Shown here in pieces: positions 16,134 to 24,218 of a stretch of DNA of 48,458 nucleotides (its first letter is position 1; the number at the start of each line of letters is the position of its first letter). A program made the translations under genes and the position numbers. This stretch comes from Deltaproteobacteria bacterium (GTDB taxonomy: Bacteria > Desulfobacterota > Syntrophia > Syntrophales > UBA2192): the NCBI GenBank assembly GCA_012728915.1, contig JAAYEC010000025.1:1-48458 (forward strand). Reading direction: 5' to 3'. The notes beneath the pieces are model-generated. The model ran no database searches, was not told the DNA's origin, and saw only the letters and a program-made list of their open reading frames with translations.

Positions 16134-18041
16134 CTAGAGCTTGATGTTCAGGACGAAGTGCAGGACTTCTCCTTCCGCCTTGTTCTGCTGCAGCGCCTCG
16201 ACGACGCTCCTCTGCACGGTGGCTTCCTTCACCAGGGGAGACCCCTTGAGCCTGAGCACGTAACTCGAGAGGTAGCCTTCGAGCATGTTCCTCTCCCCCG
16301 TCACGATCCCGTCGATCTCCAGGCTCTTCACCGCGGCCTCGGCCGGCTTTGCCGGCGCGGCGCCTTTCTCCGCTGCCCTGGCCGCCGGGGCGGCCTTCCC
16401 CTCGGGCTTGCCGAGGCTTGTCCTGACCTTCAGGAACCGGACATTTTCCGGCGTCAGGGCGGACAGCTCGCTCAGGACGGCCATCCCCAGGTACCGCTCG
16501 CCGTACTCCTTTTTCAGGCGCCTCTCCTCGCGGTCCTTGGCCGCCATCTGGAGGACCAGCTTCGTGTCCACCATCAGGTTCAGCGAGGAGAGCTGCTGGT
16601 TGAGCTCGGCGACGGCCTCCTTCTTCTTGGATGCCATGCGCTCCTGCCAGGCAAAGACCGTGAGCCCCGTGATGATGATCCCCGCGAGCGAGAGCAGGAT
16701 GGCCCGGTTCACCCGGCTCACCGTGGCCATCTTCTCCTTTTCCTTGTACGTGAACAGCAGATTGGGCGTCCTGACGTTGTCCGACAGGGCAAGCCCCACC
16801 GCCACGGCCAGGGAGGCCTTCTCGGAGGCCGTCGCGGGTTCCGTATACCCGGAGAGGTAGGGAATGGACGGATCCATGGGGTCCATGACCCCGCTTTCGA
16901 TGCCGAGCTGCTCCCCGATGTAGTGAATCAGGGGTCGGTAGGCGTTCACGACGCCGGAGATGTACACCCGGCTGACCTTTTCGCCGCCCAGGTTCGCGAA
17001 GGTTCGCTCCACCTGGCGCACGAGGCGGTCCAGGGCCGGGCGGACCATGTCGAAGATATCCTCTTCCGAAAAATCGTGTCCCGCATCGTCCGGCGTCAGG
17101 GCGGGTGCGTCCGGGTCGAGGCTCATGATGAGTTTATGGGCCTGTGAGGGCGTGATGGTGAAATCCATCGGCGCACCACCCCAGCGCAGATCCCTCGCCG
17201 AGGGCCGCCTGCGGTCGGTGTAGTTCTCGACGAGGGACTCCACCATGCTGTTCATGCCGGTCTTGATGTCCCGGGTCAGGATGAGGCTGCCCCTGGAGTA
17301 GATGTCGATGCGCGCGCCGTCGCGGCCGATGTAGAGGCCCGCAAGGGTCTCGCCGTAGGTCGGCATCCACTTGGTGCGGAAGAGGTTCTGGACGGCGAAA
17401 GAGGCGATGGTCAGGCCGCTCAACTGATAGCCGGCGTCGGTGAACAGCTCGACGACGGCCTCCACCTCCCGCCTCGGCGCCGTGTAGACCATGACGGAGG
17501 TCTTCTTGACCCCCTGCTCCACCAAGTCGTTCAGGATCTCGAAGTCGAGGATCGTGTCCATATCCTCGAAGCTGAGTTCCCGCTTGGCCGTCCAGTAAAT
17601 AGCGTTTTCAAGCTGCTTGCGGGGCACCCTGGGGATCTTGATGAACCGGACGTCCACCTTGGAGGAGGACATGAGGCTCCAGATCTGGAGGCCCTTGCCG
17701 GGGCCGCAGAATTTCCCCAGTTCGGACTTCAGGAAACCCGTGAACTCGCGGGTCCCTCGGGCGGTCGCGGGCGGAACGGGCACGCGGCGGAAATCGATAA
17801 TTCTCCACTGGTCGGCGGCCGTCTCCTCGACTTTCACCAATTGAAGGGCCTGGTGCCCGATGTCGACGCCGATGGTCACGGGACGCTGAAAGGCGGGGGC
17901 GAGGGAAGAGAAGGGGCTTGCCTTCTTCTTTTTCGGTGCGACAGGCTTGTAGGATGGTTCTTCTTTCGGCGCCGCCTTTGCCTTTCCCCGGATGACGTTG
18001 AGTAGTTTTTCCGTGGAAGAAATTTCTCGATTGGAGGCCAT
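16134..18041 (-). CDS. PilM-PilN fusion protein
   Basis: A 635-residue protein joining two normally separate pilus proteins. Residues of about 54-421 form a PilM actin-like domain: phosphate-1 motif IGVDIGHQALQLVKVEE, then YISGVVNAYRPL and ASLAVAVGLAL. Next comes PNLLFTYKEKEK (426-437), resembling the PilN peptide that docks into PilM. A membrane helix (about 447-466), a coiled coil, an Ala/Pro-rich linker and a PilN-like periplasmic domain follow. The ATG at 18041 is preferred over a GTG at 18047 because GAAGG lies 5 bases before it. It is the first gene of the pilus operon, behind a predicted sigma-54 promoter. Confidence 0.85.
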   Translation of the reverse strand: MASNREISSTEKLLNVIRGKAKAAPKEEPSYKPVAPKKKKASPFSSLAPAFQRPVTIGVDIGHQALQLVKVEETAADQWRIIDFRRVPVPPATARGTREFTGFLKSELGKFCGPGKGLQIWSLMSSSKVDVRFIKIPRVPRKQLENAIYWTAKRELSFEDMDTILDFEILNDLVEQGVKKTSVMVYTAPRREVEAVVELFTDAGYQLSGLTIASFAVQNLFRTKWMPTYGETLAGLYIGRDGARIDIYSRGSLILTRDIKTGMNSMVESLVENYTDRRRPSARDLRWGGAPMDFTITPSQAHKLIMSLDPDAPALTPDDAGHDFSEEDIFDMVRPALDRLVRQVERTFANLGGEKVSRVYISGVVNAYRPLIHYIGEQLGIESGVMDPMDPSIPYLSGYTEPATASEKASLAVAVGLALSDNVRTPNLLFTYKEKEKMATVSRVNRAILLSLAGIIITGLTVFAWQERMASKKKEAVAELNQQLSSLNLMVDTKLVLQMAAKDREERRLKKEYGERYLGMAVLSELSALTPENVRFLKVRTSLGKPEGKAAPAARAAEKGAAPAKPAEAAVKSLEIDGIVTGERNMLEGYLSSYVLRLKGSPLVKEATVQRSVVEALQQNKAEGEVLHFVLNIKL

Positions 18042-18276
18042 GCTCACCTTCTTGTCGAAAAAAGTCCCGATAATCCGGCAGCCGTCAACGCCGCCGGAAT
18101 CCCCTCGTCAAGGGAACAATACTCCCCCAAAACCGCTCTGCGCGAGGGCTACCGCCTGTCGATGGAAATTCGCGAATAAAAATAAATGGTTGCGCACAAA
18201 AAGAAAAACCCTTGAAAACATTATCTATTTTGTATTTTTTGTCAAGCTTTTTCAGGCGCCGGCAACCACTGCAACA

Positions 18277-18296
18277 TTTGCACAATACATGCCAAA
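18277..18296 (-). promoter_or_regulatory. Sigma-54 (-24/-12) promoter of the pilus operon
   Basis: The minus strand reads TTTTGGCATGTATTGTGCAAA. GG (plus CC 18292-18293) and GC (plus 18280-18281) are exactly 10 bases apart, in TTGGCA and TGCAA contexts. It lies about 240 bases before the PilM-PilN start. An AT-rich stretch with TTGACA at 18238-18243 lies downstream and might be a second, sigma-70 promoter, but no well-spaced -10 was found. The rest of the 499-base gap holds only GC-rich short repeats. Confidence 0.68.
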
Positions 18297-18540
18297 AAAC
18301 AAATACTTACCCCCTGCAGGGGCAGGCCCGGCAGGGCGCCTCCATTTCCTGCCGACAAATTTTGCAGGCCCGTCATGCGGGATTCCTTTCTTTGCTGGCA
18401 GGCGGGGAAAGGGGCGCCTTTACGGGAACTTTCTGCAAATTCGCATGACAGGCGCATGAAAAATCTGTTATGCAGAACAAGCCCGCGGTGCCGGCAAAAC
18501 AGGGGCTGCAGGGAAAGCGGGCGAAAGCAGGGGGAGGCCG

Positions 18541-18939
18541 ATGAGACAATTCTCAGTCAGGACGCAGGCACGGGGCCAGATGATCGACATCACGGACCGG
18601 GTACGGGCGATCCTCCGGGAGAGCGGGGTCGCGAGCGGCATCTGCTGTGTATTCGTCCCGCACACCACGGCGGCCGTGACGATCAACGAAAACGCCGACC
18701 CCGACGTGCCCCGGGACATCCTGTCCCAGATGGACAAGACGATCCCCATGCGCGGGGACTACCTGCACGGCGAGGGGAACTCGGCGGCTCACATCAAGGC
18801 GTCCCTCTTCGGGGCGTCGGAGACGGTATTCGTTGAGAATGGCGCCCTCGTCCTCGGGACCTGGCAGTCCATCTTCTTCTGCGAGTTCGACGGGCCCCGG
18901 ACGCGGCAGGTCTTCGTCAAGATTATCCCGGGGGGATGA
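18541..18939 (+). CDS. yjbQ: YjbQ/UPF0047 family protein
   Basis: A 132-residue protein covering the whole UPF0047 family. The hallmark runs include CCVFVPHTTAAVTINENADP, the histidine region GDYLHGEGNSAAHIKASLFG and LGTWQSIFFCEFDGPRTR. E. coli YjbQ has weak thiamine-phosphate synthase activity, but the physiological role is not settled. A strong Shine-Dalgarno (GGGGGAGG) precedes the ATG. The gene is divergent from the pilus operon and is not next to the thiamine genes at 43-46 kb. Confidence 0.92.
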   Translation: MRQFSVRTQARGQMIDITDRVRAILRESGVASGICCVFVPHTTAAVTINENADPDVPRDILSQMDKTIPMRGDYLHGEGNSAAHIKASLFGASETVFVENGALVLGTWQSIFFCEFDGPRTRQVFVKIIPGG

Positions 18940-19078
18940 AACCCGCCCGCAGTGCCGTTTTTCTCCCATGACGCCAGGGGATGACGGCAAAAAAAAAGGG
19001 GGGGACGAAGGGGGCGGAAACGTTTCGTGCCTCGGTCCGCCTCCGCGATCCCGCCCGCCGGCGCCGCGGCTTCGCGGC

Positions 19079-19107
19079 AAAAAAAGGCCGGTTGCGGAAC
19101 CGGCCTT
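19079..19107 (-). terminator. Intrinsic terminator of the hsp20 operon
   Basis: A perfect 10-bp stem (AAGGCCGGTT / AACCGGCCTT, 19084-19093 and 19098-19107) with loop GCGG. On the minus strand it is followed by seven T, directly after the last hsp20 gene. A second 6-bp GC hairpin lies at 19063-19078. Confidence 0.85.
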
Positions 19108-19112
19108 CTCGA

Positions 19113-19631
19113 TCACTTCTTCGCGCCCTTGATGGGCACCTTCTTTCCCGCTTTCTTCGCTTCCGCCGTTTTCGGCAGCTTGATGGTGAGCACGCCGTTT
19201 CTGAAGTCGGCATCGACCTTCTTGAGGTCGATCCCTTCGGGCAGCGGGACCGTCCGCTGGAAGGAACCGTAAGAGCGCTCCACGTGGTAAAAGCTCCTGC
19301 CCTTCTCCTCCTTCTCCTCTTTCTTTTCACCCTTGAGGGTGATGGAATTCCCCGTCAGCAGGACCTCCACGTCCTTCTCCTCCATCCCGGGGAGCTCGGC
19401 CGTGATGCGGTACTCCTTTTCCGTCTCCTCGAGGTCCATCTTCGGGCTGAACCCGCTCCACCGCTCATCGGCCATCCGGAGGGGCCGGAGGTCGAACCCC
19501 CGGAAGAAATCGTCGAAAAGCCGGTTGACCTCCCTTTGAAGCGAAAAGAGGGGATACTCTTCCTCGCGTCTTGCAGGCGGGGTCACCGCCCCCTGGCCCG
19601 CCGTAACCACGTCCTTGATCTTGCCTGCCAT
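19113..19631 (-). CDS. Hsp20 small heat-shock protein (third of operon)
   Basis: A 172-residue alpha-crystallin family chaperone that holds unfolded proteins. The N-terminal arm includes FSLQREVNRLFDDFFRGF. The crystallin domain runs from about residue 63 to 155: SPKMDLEETEKEYRITAELP, the basic KGEKKEEKEEKGRSFYHVER loop and GVLTIKLPK. A short C-terminal tail holds VPIKG, close to the I-x-I/V oligomerisation motif. It is the longest of three paralogues in a row and lies 34 bases after the second. The terminator follows directly. Confidence 0.93.
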   Translation of the reverse strand: MAGKIKDVVTAGQGAVTPPARREEEYPLFSLQREVNRLFDDFFRGFDLRPLRMADERWSGFSPKMDLEETEKEYRITAELPGMEEKDVEVLLTGNSITLKGEKKEEKEEKGRSFYHVERSYGSFQRTVPLPEGIDLKKVDADFRNGVLTIKLPKTAEAKKAGKKVPIKGAKK

Positions 19632-19665
19632 GGTGCGCCTCCTTTTTAAGGGGATTGACGGGGTG

Positions 19666-20064
19666 TTACGCTGATTTCACGCTGATCTTCCTGAGCCTCA
19701 CGGGCTCCGCCTTGGGGAGAATGAGCTTCAGGACACCATCCTTCACCGACGCCTCAATCCCGTCACGGTCGATTTCGTCGGACAGGGTGAAGGCCCTCTC
19801 GTAGTCGCCGGCCTCGTACTCGGTGTAAGCGGCACGATACCCTCCATGGGCAGCGGGCTCGACCTTCCCCGAAAGGGTCAGTACGTTCTTCTCCAGGGTG
19901 ATGTCGACGGATCTCTCGTCCACGCCCGGCATGTCCGCCAGCAGGACGATCGCATCCTTCGTCTCGCAGATGTCCACCAGGGGAATGAAGACCTTCACGG
20001 ATTTCGTCCTCTCCGTTTCAACGGGCGAGGAAGCCTCACGCTTCTGCATCTCCTTGTCGGCCAT
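19666..20064 (-). CDS. Hsp20 small heat-shock protein (second of operon)
   Basis: A 132-residue alpha-crystallin domain protein with a short charged N-terminal arm. The domain begins at KVFIPLVDICETKDAIVLLA and includes MPGVDERSVDITLEKNVLTL and GVLKLILPK. The missing aromatic-rich N-terminal arm suggests smaller oligomers than its neighbours or mixed complexes with them. It lies 15 bases after the first hsp20 gene and has an AAAGGAGG site before the ATG. Confidence 0.92.
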   Translation of the reverse strand: MADKEMQKREASSPVETERTKSVKVFIPLVDICETKDAIVLLADMPGVDERSVDITLEKNVLTLSGKVEPAAHGGYRAAYTEYEAGDYERAFTLSDEIDRDGIEASVKDGVLKLILPKAEPVRLRKISVKSA

Positions 20065-20079
20065 GAGGGTTGCCTCCTT

Positions 20080-20526
20080 TCATCGCTGCTGCGATCTGAT
20101 CTCTATTTTCCTGGGTTTGTCCGCCTCCGCGCGCGGCAGCCTGACTGTCAGGACCCCCCTCTCATAACTCGCGTCCACCTTGCCCGAGTCCACGGCGTAG
20201 GGGAGGCGGAAGCTCCGGGTGAATTCCCCCCTTGCGCGCTCCTGGCGATGGGATACCTCTCCCGGCTTGAGAGCCTCCGGTTTTCTCGACCCCGTCAGTC
20301 GCAGGACGTTCTCGGCGACCGTGATGTCGAGATTTCCCGGGTCGATGCCCGGGAGTTCAGCCTCGACAATGACATCCTGATCAGAAGCCCAGATGTTGAC
20401 AGCGGGAAACGTGGAGGCATACGGCGTCTCTCTCAGGAGAAGACGGTTCACATCCTGCTGCAGCCTCTCCATCTCACGCCAGGGGCTCCAGACTCTTCCG
20501 TATCGACCAAATTCCGGCCAGAACAT
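20080..20526 (-). CDS. Hsp20 small heat-shock protein (first of operon)
   Basis: A 148-residue alpha-crystallin family chaperone. The aromatic N-terminal arm (WSPWREMERLQQDVNRLL) leads to the crystallin domain from about residue 40 (FPAVNIWASDQDVIVEAELP, GVLTVRLPR) and a C-terminal KPRKIEIR tail carrying I-E-I. It is the promoter-proximal gene of the three-gene operon. A good AAAGGAGG site precedes the ATG. Confidence 0.93.
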   Translation of the reverse strand: MFWPEFGRYGRVWSPWREMERLQQDVNRLLLRETPYASTFPAVNIWASDQDVIVEAELPGIDPGNLDITVAENVLRLTGSRKPEALKPGEVSHRQERARGEFTRSFRLPYAVDSGKVDASYERGVLTVRLPRAEADKPRKIEIRSQQR

Positions 20527-20607
20527 CTCGATGCAACCTCCTTTCGCGTGATCTGTCTTTCCGCCGCGGGGCCTGTTTCCGCAGTCCCCGCAGCGCTTTC
20601 TGCAATT

Positions 20608-20635
20608 AAAATAGATCCGGTTTGCGCGTTGTCAA
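20608..20635 (-). promoter_or_regulatory. Promoter of the hsp20 operon
   Basis: The minus strand shows a perfect TTGACA (plus 20630-20635), a 16-base spacer, and TATTTT (plus 20608-20613), about 80 bases before the first hsp20 ATG. The -35 is preceded by C (CTTGACA), which overlaps the sigma-32 -35 consensus, but no CCCATnT-like -10 is seen. No CIRCE-type inverted repeat was found. Confidence 0.6.
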
Positions 20636-20744
20636 GACCGGGGGGAACAGGGGATGGGAGGGGAAGACGGTTGGAAGGCAGACGGGGTGACGGCGCAACA
20701 TTCGGGGCACGGCGCGAGCCGCCCGAAACCGGGATGATCGACGG

Positions 20745-21404
20745 CTAAAGGAGGAGGGCGCCTCTGTAGAAGCAATACAGGCCGACCAATTGAATGACGT
20801 GGTAGAGGTCATTGTGATTGAAGTGTCTGGCCGGCCTGAAGCCGCTCCGCTGTACGGCGGCGGCGGCGAAGCTGACGAGGATCCCGACGCAGACGAGTCT
20901 CGCGCCTGGCGAACCCGTCGACGCGTAGCTGAACCCCATGGCCCCGAGAATGAACACCATGGCGGCGCTGTAGAAGACGATGACGTTGCGGAATCGGTAA
21001 TCCCGCCAGATCCAGGCGGCATAGAGGATCGAGAGGCCCAGGGCTGTCCAGCGCAGGATGTCGGCATACTCCGCGGGCCATATGTGATAGAAGGTCCCCA
21101 CCAGCATGGCCGTTACGGATGTGCCTACAGCGATCCCCGTGACGCGCCACAGCAGCGGCACCCACCGCACGAGGGCCGTGTGCCGTACGGCATGGATGGT
21201 TGCCCCCGCGAGGGTCCCCACGGCAATGAGAAAAAACGACAGGGCAAAGAAGCGGTGCACGGGTGCCTGGGAAATTCCGCAGATCCGCGATCCCGCCCAG
21301 ACGGCCGCCGCAGCCAGGAGGACGTCCGTCAGGACCGTCATCGGCTCGGGGCCCAGGAAGCCGTGCACCGGGGTTTCGCCGCGCTGCTCTCTGACCTGGT
21401 TCAT
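20745..21404 (-). CDS. Polytopic membrane protein of unknown function
   Basis: A 219-residue protein with about seven hydrophobic helices. Conserved-looking polar residues sit in or next to helices: HRFFALSFF, GATIHAVRH, GTFYHIWPAEY and the C-terminal HFNHNDLYHVIQLVGLY with its H-x3-H-like spacing. Seven helices with His and Asp at the ends recall the ceramidase-like (CREST) membrane hydrolases, but I cannot assign an activity. The start overlaps the stop of the upstream deacylase gene by 4 bases, so the two are co-translated. Confidence 0.7.
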   Translation of the reverse strand: MNQVREQRGETPVHGFLGPEPMTVLTDVLLAAAAVWAGSRICGISQAPVHRFFALSFFLIAVGTLAGATIHAVRHTALVRWVPLLWRVTGIAVGTSVTAMLVGTFYHIWPAEYADILRWTALGLSILYAAWIWRDYRFRNVIVFYSAAMVFILGAMGFSYASTGSPGARLVCVGILVSFAAAAVQRSGFRPARHFNHNDLYHVIQLVGLYCFYRGALLL

Positions 21405-21934
21405 GCGGACTTTTCCACCTTCCGGATCACGAAGCGCCCGCTCTCATCCTCGCCAAAAACACTGACGGGATTCGGAACGGCGGCGACGATCCGTCGAAGG
21501 TCCGACGTTGCGATGCGGAGGCTCTTCGTGGGAACGGCGGGGTTGAACATGAAGAATTCGGCCTCCAGGATGCCCTCGTCCACGTAGAAGGGAAGCGCCG
21601 GGTCCCGGTGGCCGAAGGGCGGCACCGAGCCCGGGTCGCAGCCCGTCACCTCCATCAGCTCATCGCGGTTGGCGAAGCGGATGTCCTTTGTGCCAAACTC
21701 CTTCTTGAAGAGCCTCGCCTTGATCTCCTTCTCGGCCGTGGTGACGAGCAGGTAGTACTTGCCCTTGGCCTTGAGGAGAATACACTTGCTGCTTGCCCCG
21801 CTCCAGCCCGCCTGCCCGCGGAAGCCCAGCGACTCCCCGCAGGTACCGACGGGCGGGTGCTCGATCTCGTCGAAGGGGATCCCCATCCGCTGGAGAAGAT
21901 TCCGGATGGCCTGACAGACGTCCTGTGACATCAT
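21401..21934 (-). CDS. YbaK/ProX-type aminoacyl-tRNA deacylase
   Basis: A 177-residue protein of the YbaK/ProXp family, which hydrolyses mischarged tRNAs (for example Ala-tRNA-Pro) in trans. Visible hallmarks are the central GASSKCILLKAKGKYYLLV strand with its catalytic-region Lys, the GCDPGSVPPFGH loop, and a strand reading LPFYVDEGILEAEFFMFNPAVPTKS-like in pieces. Which tRNA is edited cannot be read from sequence. It is the first gene of a two-gene unit with the membrane protein downstream. Confidence 0.85.
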   Translation of the reverse strand: MMSQDVCQAIRNLLQRMGIPFDEIEHPPVGTCGESLGFRGQAGWSGASSKCILLKAKGKYYLLVTTAEKEIKARLFKKEFGTKDIRFANRDELMEVTGCDPGSVPPFGHRDPALPFYVDEGILEAEFFMFNPAVPTKSLRIATSDLRRIVAAVPNPVSVFGEDESGRFVIRKVEKSA

Positions 21935-22081
21935 GTGACCCCCGTGACGCCTCGCAATCCAGGTTTATGAATCCAACCTGTCACTCCAACCCCCGGACCC
22001 TGACTTGTAGCAGAATTCTCCCTTCCTGATAAGTCGAAATCTGTGGTACGCTCGCAGGCGCGTCACCGCAAAGGAGGGGTC

Positions 22082-22867
22082 ATGAAAACCTTCAAAATCG
22101 CTTCCTACAACGTCAACTCGGTCCGCAGCCGCCTTCCCGTCGTGCTGCCCTGGCTCGAAAAGAACCGGCCCTCTGTTCTGTGCCTCCAGGAGACCAAGAC
22201 GGAAGACACGAAGTTCCCGGCGAAGGAATTCGAGGAGTCCGGGTGGAACGTCGTCTTCCGGGGGGGCAAGGGCTACAACGGGGTGGCCATCGTGTCGGCG
22301 GAGAAGGCGGACAGGGTGGCGCTCGGTCTCGACGACGGCGGCCCCGCCGACGAGGACCGCCTCATCCGGGCCGTCTTTTCCGGCATCACCGTCGTGAACA
22401 CCTACGTCCCCCAGGGAGCCGATCGCGAAAGCCCGAAGTTCGCGTACAAGCTTGAGTGGTTCAGGCGCCTCCGGACGTTTTTCGCCAGGCACTATAAGCC
22501 CGACCAGATGATCCTGTGGTGCGGCGACATCAACGTGGCCCGCGAGGAGATCGACGTTCACAACCCCAAGAGGCTCCTGGGGCATGTGGATTTCACGCCC
22601 GAGGTCTGGGAGGCCTTCGACCACGTGATGGAATGGGGCTTTGTGGACGTGTTCCGCAGGCACCATCCCGGCAAGCCGGGGCAATATTCCTTCTTCGACT
22701 ACCGGGTGCCCAAGTCGGTCGAGAGGGGGCTCGGGTGGCGGGTGGATCACATCCTGGCCACGGCGCCGCTCGCGAAGAAATCGGTTGCCGCCTGGATCGA
22801 CCTGGAGCCGAGGAAGGCCGAGAAGCCGTCGGACCACACGCCGATCGTGGCGGAATTCAAACTGTAG
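22082..22867 (+). CDS. xthA: Exodeoxyribonuclease III
   Basis: A 261-residue AP endonuclease / 3'-5' exonuclease of the ExoIII/APE1 family for base-excision repair. Present are [13 protein letters not shown] (Asn at the metal site), LQETKT (catalytic Glu), WCGDINVA (Asp and Asn), RVDHIL and the C-terminal SDHTPI with the catalytic His. The ATG at 22082 is chosen because AAAGGAGG lies 5 bases before it. An in-frame upstream start would add 13 unrelated residues. Confidence 0.95.
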   Translation: MKTFKIASYNVNSVRSRLPVVLPWLEKNRPSVLCLQETKTEDTKFPAKEFEESGWNVVFRGGKGYNGVAIVSAEKADRVALGLDDGGPADEDRLIRAVFSGITVVNTYVPQGADRESPKFAYKLEWFRRLRTFFARHYKPDQMILWCGDINVAREEIDVHNPKRLLGHVDFTPEVWEAFDHVMEWGFVDVFRRHHPGKPGQYSFFDYRVPKSVERGLGWRVDHILATAPLAKKSVAAWIDLEPRKAEKPSDHTPIVAEFKL

Positions 22868-22932
22868 GCTGATGTCCCGCTGTCTGCCGCTTGTTTGTCC
22901 GGCGGCACCATGTCGGTGAAGAGCGGAAGAGC

Positions 22933-23003
22933 AGAAGTAAGGAAGAGCGGTCAAGACAAGAAATCTTCCATCCACGCCGATCTTCCGCTCTTCCTGGCTT
23001 CCT
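22933..23003. repeat. Dispersed palindromic repeat, copy 1
   Basis: About 70 bases with 11-bp perfect inverted arms (AGGAAGAGCGG at 22940-22950 and CCGCTCTTCCT at 22985-22995). Its right 44 bases (22960-23003) match the reverse complement of 46690-46733 at 38 of 44 positions. A REP/MITE-like element lying between xthA and azlC. Confidence 0.7.
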
Positions 23004-23021
23004 CATTTCGTGATCTCGTTT

Positions 23022-23729
23022 ATGACCGATCATACAATGCCAACGGGGAACTCTTCCATCCTCAAGGACGGCCTGCGCGCCGCCTGGCCCATCTGCCTGG
23101 GCTACGTTCCCATCGGCCTGGCCTTCGGCGTGCTTGCCCAGAAGGCGGGCCTCTCCCCGCTTGCCGTCGGGGTCATGTCGGCGCTGGTTTTTGCCGGCAG
23201 CGCCCAGTTTATCGCCGTGGCCATGCTGGGAGCGGGGGCGGGCATCGCATCGATCATCGCCACGACCTTCGCCGTCAACCTTCGCCACCTGCTCATGAGC
23301 TCCGCCCTCTCCGTCTACCTGAGGGGCATACGGAAGCGCTGGCTGACTCTTTTCGCCTACGGGGTGACCGACGAGAGCTTTGCCCTGAACCTGGTTCGCT
23401 TCCGCGAAGGCAACTGGGACTGGAAGCGGGCGCTGACCGTCAACCACGTCACCAACGCGGTCTGGGTGGCGAGCACTGTCGCGGGCGCGCTGGGAGGCGC
23501 CCTCATCCCGGCACATGCCTTCGGGATCGACTATGCGCTCATGGGCATGTTTTTGTGCCTTCTCGTCTACCAGCTCCGGGGAAGGATCTATGTCCTGACG
23601 GCCCTGGTAGCCGGCGCCGCCGCCGTCGGGATATCCCTGACGGTCCCCGGCAACAGCTACATCGTGGCGGCCTCGGTGATCGCCGCCACGGCGGGGCTTT
23701 TCATCCGGAGGCGATGGCCTTCACGATGA
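23022..23729 (+). CDS. azlC: AzlC-family branched-chain amino acid exporter subunit
   Basis: A 235-residue inner-membrane protein covering the AzlC family. It shows AAWPICLGYVPIGLAFGVLA, the conserved small-residue segment VFAGSAQFIAVAMLG, the VNLRHLLMSSALS strand and GVTDESFAL. With AzlD it forms an exporter for branched-chain amino acids or azaleucine-like compounds. The start is uncertain: GTG 23010, ATG 23022 and ATG 23037 are in frame and none has a good Shine-Dalgarno. A palindromic repeat lies directly upstream. AzlD follows after 162 bases. Confidence 0.9.
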   Translation: MTDHTMPTGNSSILKDGLRAAWPICLGYVPIGLAFGVLAQKAGLSPLAVGVMSALVFAGSAQFIAVAMLGAGAGIASIIATTFAVNLRHLLMSSALSVYLRGIRKRWLTLFAYGVTDESFALNLVRFREGNWDWKRALTVNHVTNAVWVASTVAGALGGALIPAHAFGIDYALMGMFLCLLVYQLRGRIYVLTALVAGAAAVGISLTVPGNSYIVAASVIAATAGLFIRRRWPSR

Positions 23730-23805
23730 ACATCCTCTCCCCCGGCGTGAGAAGATCGACGGCAGGGCGGATATGCAGAACAGGCAACAGGGAACGAATG
23801 TCCTT

Positions 23806-23872
23806 CCTGGCTTGACCAGGAATACACATATGGACTGGAGCCCCGCTTTCGCGAGGATGACAATGAAGCCGG
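23806..23872. repeat. Degenerate interspersed repeat between azlC and azlD
   Basis: The segment CCCCGCTTTCGCGAGGATGAC and its surroundings resemble the widespread interspersed repeat with core CCCGCTTTCGCGGGAATGAC. A loose inverted repeat (CCCCGC / GCGAGG) is visible. It sits in the 162-base gap of an otherwise compact transport operon. Confidence 0.4.
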
Positions 23873-23891
23873 GAAAAGGGTCTTTCACAGG

Positions 23892-24218
23892 ATGATGACG
23901 ACGGACTACTTCCTCCTCTGCCTCGGCATGGGCCTCGTGACCTACGTCCCCCGCTGGGCGCCGCTCGTCGCCCTCTCGCAGCGGTCGCTCCCGCGCTGGC
24001 TCGAGGAGTGGCTCGACCTCATCCCGGCGGCGATCCTCAGCGCCCTGATCCTCCCGGCCCTGGTGACGGCCGGCGAACCCAGGCAGCTGTCCCTGTGGAA
24101 TAACGACCTGCTCGTGGCGGGGCCCGTTTTCCTGTTCGCCCTGCGCACGCGGTCGCTGGGCGGCACCGTGGTCGTGGGAATGGCGCTCTACTGGCTGGCG
24201 GGGAACGTTCTCGGATGA
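23892..24218 (+). CDS. azlD: AzlD-family transporter subunit
   Basis: A 108-residue protein with about four hydrophobic helices, the small partner of AzlC. It shows LGMGLVTYVPRWAPLVAL and the conserved YVPA-like and LIPAAILSALILPAL segments typical of AzlD. Its stop overlaps the start of the EamA transporter by 4 bases (ATGA). Confidence 0.88.
   Translation: MMTTDYFLLCLGMGLVTYVPRWAPLVALSQRSLPRWLEEWLDLIPAAILSALILPALVTAGEPRQLSLWNNDLLVAGPVFLFALRTRSLGGTVVVGMALYWLAGNVLG

Noticed and set aside
18490-18510. GG-N10-GC match upstream of yjbQ on the plus strand
   Set aside because: The flanks (CGGCAA and GGGGCT) are GC-rich and do not fit TGGCAC or TTGCA; likely chance.
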